Shown: in pieces, positions 59,378 through 64,000 of the stretch
Layout of the letters: each line of letters begins with the position of its first letter
How positions within the stretch are numbered: position 1 is the stretch's first letter
Made by a program: the position numbers and the translations under genes
Assembly: GCA_004362315.1 (NCBI GenBank)
Contig: SNWL01000003.1
Location: 1,116,001 to 1,180,000, forward strand
DNA: 64,000 nt
Source of the DNA: Mycobacterium sp. BK086
GTDB taxonomy: Bacteria; Actinomycetota; Actinomycetes; Mycobacteriales; Mycobacteriaceae
Reading direction: 5' to 3'
The notes under the pieces: model-generated
Database searches by the model: none
What the model saw: only the letters and a program-made list of their open reading frames with translations
Told to the model about the DNA's origin: nothing

Positions 59378-60001
59378 CTAGGCTATCGGTGAGTAGAGGG
59401 TCCGCCAGACCACGGTTGTCATGCCGTCGAGACGCTCTTCGACATCATCACCGGTGCTCGTCAGCTCGTAGAGACCGCGTTCGATCATCCAGGTGAGCCA
59501 TGGCGCAACGGCCGCGACGTCGACCTCGGCGGGGATGAAGCCGGCATCCTGCTGCCCACGGAACCCGACTCTGAGGTCTTCTGCCCTGCGCTCCATAACG
59601 CCTGCGAACTGAGCACGGACTCGCGCATCATGGGTGGCGGTCTCGACGACAGCAGCCAATAAGTAGCGATGGGCGGTGTAGGCGTCCGCGATCTGTTTGA
59701 GCGCCGCCTTCAGATCAGCGGGGGTCGAATCCGGGGGCAGACTGAACCACGCGTCGGCAGCCTCTCCGACCTTTTGGGTGACGCGTTCCGCCAGTTCAGT
59801 AAGCAGTTCACCCTTGTCCTCGAAGTACACATAGAAGGTCGACCGCGCGATCTCAGCGCCAGTGATGAGCTGCTCCACGCTGATTTCCGCGAAGCCAGTA
59901 CCCTCGGCGAGCAATTGTTCGGCGACAGCGAACAGCCTGCGAGCGATTTCCTCACGCCGAGCCGCGCGGCTGACCCTGCCCTTCCGAACCGTCACTGCCA
60001 T
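59378..60001 (-). CDS. TetR-family regulator
   Basis: This 207-residue TetR protein has its HTH at about 15-65 (REEIARRLFAVAEQLLAEGT; ISVEQLITGAEIARSTFYVYFEDK). The C-terminal TetR_C domain includes EDLRVGFRGQQDAGFIPAEV and WLTWMIERGLYEL. The basic N-terminus VRKGRVSRAARREE is typical. It lies between paralogs F and G; candidate targets are the EcKL operon (operator-like repeats at 58601-58634) and the FAD oxidoreductase operon. The ligand is unknown. Confidence 0.86.
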   Translation of the reverse strand: MAVTVRKGRVSRAARREEIARRLFAVAEQLLAEGTGFAEISVEQLITGAEIARSTFYVYFEDKGELLTELAERVTQKVGEAADAWFSLPPDSTPADLKAALKQIADAYTAHRYLLAAVVETATHDARVRAQFAGVMERRAEDLRVGFRGQQDAGFIPAEVDVAAVAPWLTWMIERGLYELTSTGDDVEERLDGMTTVVWRTLYSPIA

Positions 60002-60090
60002 CGCGCGATACGCCTGCCCGTCGTGTGAATAGTCGCCCAGTTTCTGGGATTCTACTCAGCCATCGCAGATCGCCGTGGATCCCTTCGCGA

Positions 60091-60831
60091 TCACTCACGT
60101 TCGAGCCGCCGCAGTGCGCGGAATGCGTACGGAGTCAGGACGGCGATGAGAACGAAGAACATCACGAAGACCGCCCAGAAGTTGAGCAGACCGTGCCACG
60201 CGAACGGTCCCGTTCGGACGAACGGCACCAGAGTCAGCGGAATGTAGACCAGCGCGGTCAGGAAGCACACGTAGGCGACCCAGCGCGGGAACAACGGTTG
60301 TTCGCGGCGGTCGATCAGGATCGCGATGCCCAGCGCCACGCTCTGCAGGAACGAGAACATGAACGTGAGGTCGAAGAACAGCCAGCCGAAGTCGTAGAGG
60401 GTCTGAACGGTTTCCGGAGAACGGCTTTCCGCCCGGAACGTCGCGGTCTGCCACACCACGGCGGGCATCGCTGTCACGAGCGCGGTCATCAGGCCGCCGA
60501 CGAGTTCGGTCATCGACAGCGGCCCCATCGGGCCTTCCATCCGGCTGATGATCTTGGACAGCGCCACACTCCAGGTGTAGTAGCAGGGCGCGCCGACGAC
60601 CATCAGCACCATGCCGATTCTGATTGCGGTGCCGTGGGTTTGGAAGTACTCGGTGATAGCGGCGGCGTCAAGGTTCTCACCCGGTGGTGGCCAAAATCCG
60701 GCGAAGACCGCGAAGCCCAGCAGCCCCAGGCCGACATACAGACACACCGACCACAGTGCTGCACGCAGCAGGGTGAAGTCTGTCTTCGTGCCGTATCGCT
60801 GTACTGAAGCGGTTTCAGACGTCGTTGTCAT
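60091..60831 (-). CDS. Six-helix membrane protein, paralog G
   Basis: This 246-residue member has LWSVCLYVGLGLLGFAVFAG, FWPPPGENLDAAAITEYFQ, RIGMVLMVVGAPCYYTW, TFRAESRSPETVQTLYDFGW, LFPRWVAYVCFL and PFVRTGPFAWHGLLNFWAVFV. It has His for Asn in AWNG and lacks the Phe before GP that others show as FF. It follows paralog H by 9 bases and is the last gene of the operon with the CrtI-like oxidoreductase. Confidence 0.8.
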   Translation of the reverse strand: MTTTSETASVQRYGTKTDFTLLRAALWSVCLYVGLGLLGFAVFAGFWPPPGENLDAAAITEYFQTHGTAIRIGMVLMVVGAPCYYTWSVALSKIISRMEGPMGPLSMTELVGGLMTALVTAMPAVVWQTATFRAESRSPETVQTLYDFGWLFFDLTFMFSFLQSVALGIAILIDRREQPLFPRWVAYVCFLTALVYIPLTLVPFVRTGPFAWHGLLNFWAVFVMFFVLIAVLTPYAFRALRRLERE

Positions 60832-60840
60832 GGTTGCCTC

Positions 60841-61536
60841 CTAGTCGGTCTTTTCCGGGGAATGAGGGTCGTCGAGGTTGGCGTTTCGCAGCACCACACC
60901 CATCACGATCAGGAATGCGGCGTAGGCGAACAGCGCGAGCCAGAAGACGAATACGCCGCGCCACGAGAACGGCCCGGAGTGGAAGAAGAAGGCCAGCACG
61001 TCAGGGATGAATGCCGCGGCGACCCAGAAGTTGAGGTAGCCGACCCACCTTGGCAACACCGACTGTCTGTGCCCCAGTATGGCCGTGCCGATCGCGATGT
61101 TCTGAATCATGAACGGCGCGATCGGCGTGAGGAACAGCAGCCACGCGATGTCGTTGAGGGTGACGGTGAGTTCCGGGGTGCGGTCGGGCCGGAACGCGAT
61201 GATGGCCATCAACAGCATCGGCATCAGCAGTAGCACACCGGTGGCCGCGCCGGTGATCGCTTGGATGATCGTCAACAACGGCGTGCGTCCCTCGATCCGC
61301 CACATCGTCAGCGTGATCAACGCGATCAGCGGGAAAACCAGGCAGACACCGAGTTGCGCGATCACCAGGCCGACCAGGACCCGGGTGTCGTGACTGTAGA
61401 ACGCGACGACTTCCTCGGTGGTGCTCGACGATCCCAGGGGGAACGGAAGGACGCCGGCGATGAGCCAGCCGATGAACGCCACCACGACCGTCGCCGGCCC
61501 GGACCAGGCGCACAACCGCTGCAGTGTCCCCGACAT
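60841..61536 (-). CDS. Six-helix membrane protein, paralog H
   Basis: From ATG 61536 it has 231 residues: LCAWSGPATVVVAFIGWLIA, GVLPFPLGSSSTTEEVVAF, MWRIEGRTPL, AFRPDRTPELTVTLNDIAW, VLPRWVGYLNFW and FFHSGPFSWRGVFVFW. AWNG is altered to SWRG. The start was set at MSGTLQRLCAWSGP because the open frame upstream is not conserved. Only 2 bases separate it from the stop of the CrtI-like oxidoreductase. Confidence 0.8.
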   Translation of the reverse strand: MSGTLQRLCAWSGPATVVVAFIGWLIAGVLPFPLGSSSTTEEVVAFYSHDTRVLVGLVIAQLGVCLVFPLIALITLTMWRIEGRTPLLTIIQAITGAATGVLLLMPMLLMAIIAFRPDRTPELTVTLNDIAWLLFLTPIAPFMIQNIAIGTAILGHRQSVLPRWVGYLNFWVAAAFIPDVLAFFFHSGPFSWRGVFVFWLALFAYAAFLIVMGVVLRNANLDDPHSPEKTD

Positions 61537-61538
61537 CG

Positions 61539-62852
61539 TCAACTGCGGACGATCGGACGGTAACTGGCGACGATCTTGTCGGCCACGAGCTTCGCGGTTT
61601 CCGCGCACGCGGTAGTGCCGCCGTTGGCGTACTCCTTGACCGCATCTCCGACGTTCCAGAGGCCCTCGAGCGGAGTTTCGTGGGGTAGGTCGAATCCGGC
61701 GACCGCCCGCTGAGGGGGCCAGCCGTCGCGGGTGACGGCGACGTTGAGAATCCTTGCCCGAGTGTCGAAATCGTCGATAGTGTCACGAAGGTCGTCGAAC
61801 AGCAGCTCGGTCTCGGCGGCCTCGTCGAAGTCACCGATCGACGGCTGCGGCACCGACGTACCGACGTAGAGGTGCCAACCCGCTGGCGCCATCTCCGGAC
61901 AGAGGTCGGTGAAGTTGGCGATGTACGCCAGCCGGCGGGATTTCGCGAAGCTCAGCATTCCGGGCGCGGCGATCAGTGGTTCGGTGCTGGCGAAGTTGAC
62001 CGAAATCATCGAAGTTGGCCGGTCACCCAGTGCGACCAACTCGCGGTAGTCGGCCGGAACGGTGTCCGCGCCGAGCAGCGTCAGCGTCGCTGCGGGTCCG
62101 ACGTCGCTGATCACGATCGGTGCGTTGACCGTGACCGCAACTCCGTCACGCACGAGCTCGACACCGGTCACCCGGCCATCGGCGGATGCGATGCCGGACA
62201 CTTCCGTCGACAACCAGATCTCACCGCCGTCGCGCTCGAGGGCTGCGGCCAGTCCCTTCCAGATGCCGATGGTTCCTTCGGGATGGAAGCCGAACCGCTT
62301 GAACGCGCTCTTGCGGGTGAAGTAGGTCAGGAACACCCGCGCGGGCAGGTCTTCGGAGCCGACGGCGAAGATCGACGCGCACATATTGCGGAAAATCCCA
62401 TGCACGCCTTCGTTCTTGGTGTACTTGGCCACCCACTGCGCCGTGGAGATCTCGTCCTCCGGCAGACCGGAGTCGCTCCGGGCTGCACCGATCCCCTTCA
62501 CCAGCTTGGCGCCCTGCCGGGTCAGCTTGCCGAGCAGCAAGCCCCAGCCGCCGCCGGTGACGTCGACATCTTTACCGCCGATCCGGTAGAGCAGCGGGGG
62601 CTTGGGCTCCCGGATGTCGAACGGTGCGCCGACCTCCTCGCACGTCTCCTGGGTAATGCCACCGACCTCGATCACGATCGCGCCGTTGTTGACTTTGAAC
62701 CCATCGATGTCGTCGGTGGACGCCCGGCCCCCGACCTTGTCGAGGCGTTCCACGACCAACGTGCGAAAGCCGCTGTGCGCCAATCGTGCTGCGGTGAACA
62801 ATCCGCCGGCACCGGCGCCGATCACGACGACGTCGAAATCGGTTGTTGTCAT
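61539..62852 (-). CDS. FAD-dependent oxidoreductase, phytoene desaturase (CrtI/CrtISO)-like
   Basis: This 437-residue flavoprotein has the N-terminal FAD loop VVVIGAGAGGLFTAARLAHS (7-26), LDKVGGRAST, and the C-terminal LEGLWNVGDAVKEYANGGT with the FAD-ribityl Asp. The layout is that of the phytoene desaturase/carotenoid isomerase-like family, but it is shorter than CrtI (about 490). It may desaturate, isomerise or oxidise a polyprenoid or fatty substrate. AGGAG lies upstream of the ATG. It follows the acyl-CoA dehydrogenase by 22 bases and precedes paralogs H and G. Confidence 0.82.
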   Translation of the reverse strand: MTTTDFDVVVIGAGAGGLFTAARLAHSGFRTLVVERLDKVGGRASTDDIDGFKVNNGAIVIEVGGITQETCEEVGAPFDIREPKPPLLYRIGGKDVDVTGGGWGLLLGKLTRQGAKLVKGIGAARSDSGLPEDEISTAQWVAKYTKNEGVHGIFRNMCASIFAVGSEDLPARVFLTYFTRKSAFKRFGFHPEGTIGIWKGLAAALERDGGEIWLSTEVSGIASADGRVTGVELVRDGVAVTVNAPIVISDVGPAATLTLLGADTVPADYRELVALGDRPTSMISVNFASTEPLIAAPGMLSFAKSRRLAYIANFTDLCPEMAPAGWHLYVGTSVPQPSIGDFDEAAETELLFDDLRDTIDDFDTRARILNVAVTRDGWPPQRAVAGFDLPHETPLEGLWNVGDAVKEYANGGTTACAETAKLVADKIVASYRPIVRS

Positions 62853-62874
62853 TGACGTTTCTCCTCTTCCGTGG

Positions 62875-64000
62875 TCAGTACGAACGGGGCAGACCCAGTG
62901 AGGTCTGGGCGATGAAGTTGAGGACCATCTCGCGGCTGACCGGAGCGGTGCGCATCAGCCGTGTCACGAACCACAGCTCCGACAGCCCGTATTCGTGAGA
63001 CAGTCCGTTGCCGCCGTGTGTCTGGATGGCTTGATCCAGCGCGGCGAGCGCCGCCTCTGACGCCGCGAACTTCGCCATGTTGGCGGCCTCGCCTGCCGAC
63101 TCGCCGGCGTCGAACAACTCGGCGCTGCGCATCGTCGCCAGCCGGCCCACTTCGACGTTGATGTGACATTCGGCCAGCGGATGGGCGACGCCCTGGTGAG
63201 ATCCGATGGGCGCCGACCACACCGTGCGTTCCTTGGCATAGTCCGCCGCCTTGTCGACCGCGTAGCGTCCGAGGCCACCGCACAAGGCGCCCACCAGGAT
63301 CCGTTCCGGGTTCAGGCCGTCGAATACCTGCCGCAGGCCGTCGCCGACGCTGCCGATCAGGGCGTCGTCGCCGACTTCGACGTCATCGAGAAACACGGTG
63401 AACTGCTGATCGGGCGACACGATCGAGGTATCGATCTGCTGGTAACTGAGCCCGGGTGCGTCGGTGGGCACCACGAACAGCGACAGCCGAGATTTCTCGG
63501 GCGTCGACTCGTCGGCGTCGCGGGTGACGAGCAGGATCGCGTCGGCCTGGTCGACTGCCGAGATGTAGTATTTGGCGCCCGAGATCGACCAGCCCGAATT
63601 GGTGCGCCGCGCTGTCGTTTTGACGTTGTGGCTATTGGATCCGGCATCGGGCTCGGTGAGCCCGAAAGCCATCTTCTGTGATCCGTCGGCGATGGCCGGC
63701 AGCCAGCGACGCTTCATCTCCTCGGATCCGTGGTGGGCCAGGATGCTGCCGCAGATGGCCGGCGAGATCACCCAGATCAATAGCGGCATCCCGTGGGCGG
63801 CGAGTTCTTCGACCACCACCACGGCCTCGGCCATGCCCCCTCCCCCGCCGCCATATTCGTCGGGCAGGTGCACGCCGAGCAGGCCGGCCGCGCCGAGGTC
63901 CTTCCAGAGCTCCTCGATGTCGCCGCCACTGCGGGCGCGGCCCAGGAAGTATTGCGGGCCATAGCGATCGGCGATCGCGGCGACGGTGGCGCGGATGGCG
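62875..64000 (-). CDS. Acyl-CoA dehydrogenase (partial, runs off right edge)
   Basis: The reverse frame is open from the stop at 62875 to the window edge and reads as an acyl-CoA dehydrogenase lacking only its N-terminal start. It shows LGAAGLLGVHLPDEYGGGGGG (in parts), MAFGLTEPDAGSNSHN, FVVPTDAPGLSYQ and the C-terminal TVWSAPIGSHQGVAHPLAE and QTHGGNGLSHEYGLSEL. The distal helix reads ELWFVTRLMRTAPVSREM, and no GSNEIQ-type Glu is seen, so the catalytic base may lie elsewhere or the protein may be a non-catalytic partner. It is the first visible gene of the CrtI-like operon. Confidence 0.85.
   Translation of the reverse strand, partial: AIRATVAAIADRYGPQYFLGRARSGGDIEELWKDLGAAGLLGVHLPDEYGGGGGGMAEAVVVVEELAAHGMPLLIWVISPAICGSILAHHGSEEMKRRWLPAIADGSQKMAFGLTEPDAGSNSHNVKTTARRTNSGWSISGAKYYISAVDQADAILLVTRDADESTPEKSRLSLFVVPTDAPGLSYQQIDTSIVSPDQQFTVFLDDVEVGDDALIGSVGDGLRQVFDGLNPERILVGALCGGLGRYAVDKAADYAKERTVWSAPIGSHQGVAHPLAECHINVEVGRLATMRSAELFDAGESAGEAANMAKFAASEAALAALDQAIQTHGGNGLSHEYGLSELWFVTRLMRTAPVSREMVLNFIAQTSLGLPRSY

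Noticed and set aside
1-64000. Insertion sequences, prophage genes or CRISPR array
   Set aside because: No transposase, integrase or phage protein motif, no direct-repeat spacer pattern and no tRNA attachment site were found on either strand.

Overview
The window is a dense, GC-rich stretch of actinobacterial chromosome, most likely from an environmental mycobacterium (Mycolicibacterium type). Supporting signs are the ligB-cstA order also known from M. tuberculosis, DUF732 and CAP-type secreted proteins, an FprB-like ferredoxin/FNR fusion, an LLM (F420-type) oxidoreductase, many acyl-CoA dehydrogenases and P450s, GTG/TTG starts, and ATGA or GTGA stop-start overlaps. I see no rRNA, tRNA, CRISPR array, transposase or phage gene. 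All species-level statements are inference.

Bases 1-20.2 kb are mixed housekeeping and accessory genes: a FadE edge fragment, an SDR, a sulfite-oxidase-fold molybdoenzyme, DNA ligase LigB, a FAD monooxygenase with a damaged SnoaL-like tail, the CstA/YbdD carbon-starvation pair, a nucleoside-kinase-like protein, a two-gene acyl-CoA dehydrogenase, a SOUL protein, a SulP transporter, a PAS-ANTAR regulator overlapping a VanX-type dipeptidase, an MFS exporter and an APH-fold phosphotransferase.

Bases 20.2-33.4 kb hold two regulated catabolic units and a secreted-protein block. A TetR gene with a palindromic operator diverges from a meta-cleavage aromatic operon (MhpA-like hydroxylase, MhpC-like hydrolase, extradiol dioxygenase, ACMSD-like amidohydrolase). 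An EthA-like Baeyer-Villiger monooxygenase with a hydrolase diverges from a second TetR across a clear inverted repeat. Small secreted or lipoprotein genes and two tandem TetR paralogs follow.

Bases 33.4-64 kb form a large catabolic island. Four minus-strand operons, read right to left, are: (i) acyl-CoA dehydrogenase, CrtI-like FAD oxidoreductase, two membrane proteins; (ii) EcKL-like kinase, CrtC-like beta-barrel protein, P450, membrane protein; (iii) LLM oxidoreductase, P450, CrtC-like protein, PEP-utilising swivel protein, two membrane proteins, truncated PPDK, winged-helix-like partner; (iv) SCP2, FadD, P450, SDR, ALDH, ferredoxin, FprB-like reductase, membrane protein. Divergent plus-strand genes are TetRs or further membrane proteins.

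The most striking feature is that eight members of one uncharacterised six-helix membrane-protein family lie within 26 kb, placed at the ends, in the middle or divergent to these operons. With the P450/ferredoxin chain, CrtC- and CrtI-like enzymes, an EcKL-like kinase and a two-protein PEP-synthase-like phosphotransfer module, the island looks like a pathway for a hydrophobic alcohol or terpenoid/steroid-like substrate. The substrate is inference; the gene content and overlaps are read directly.
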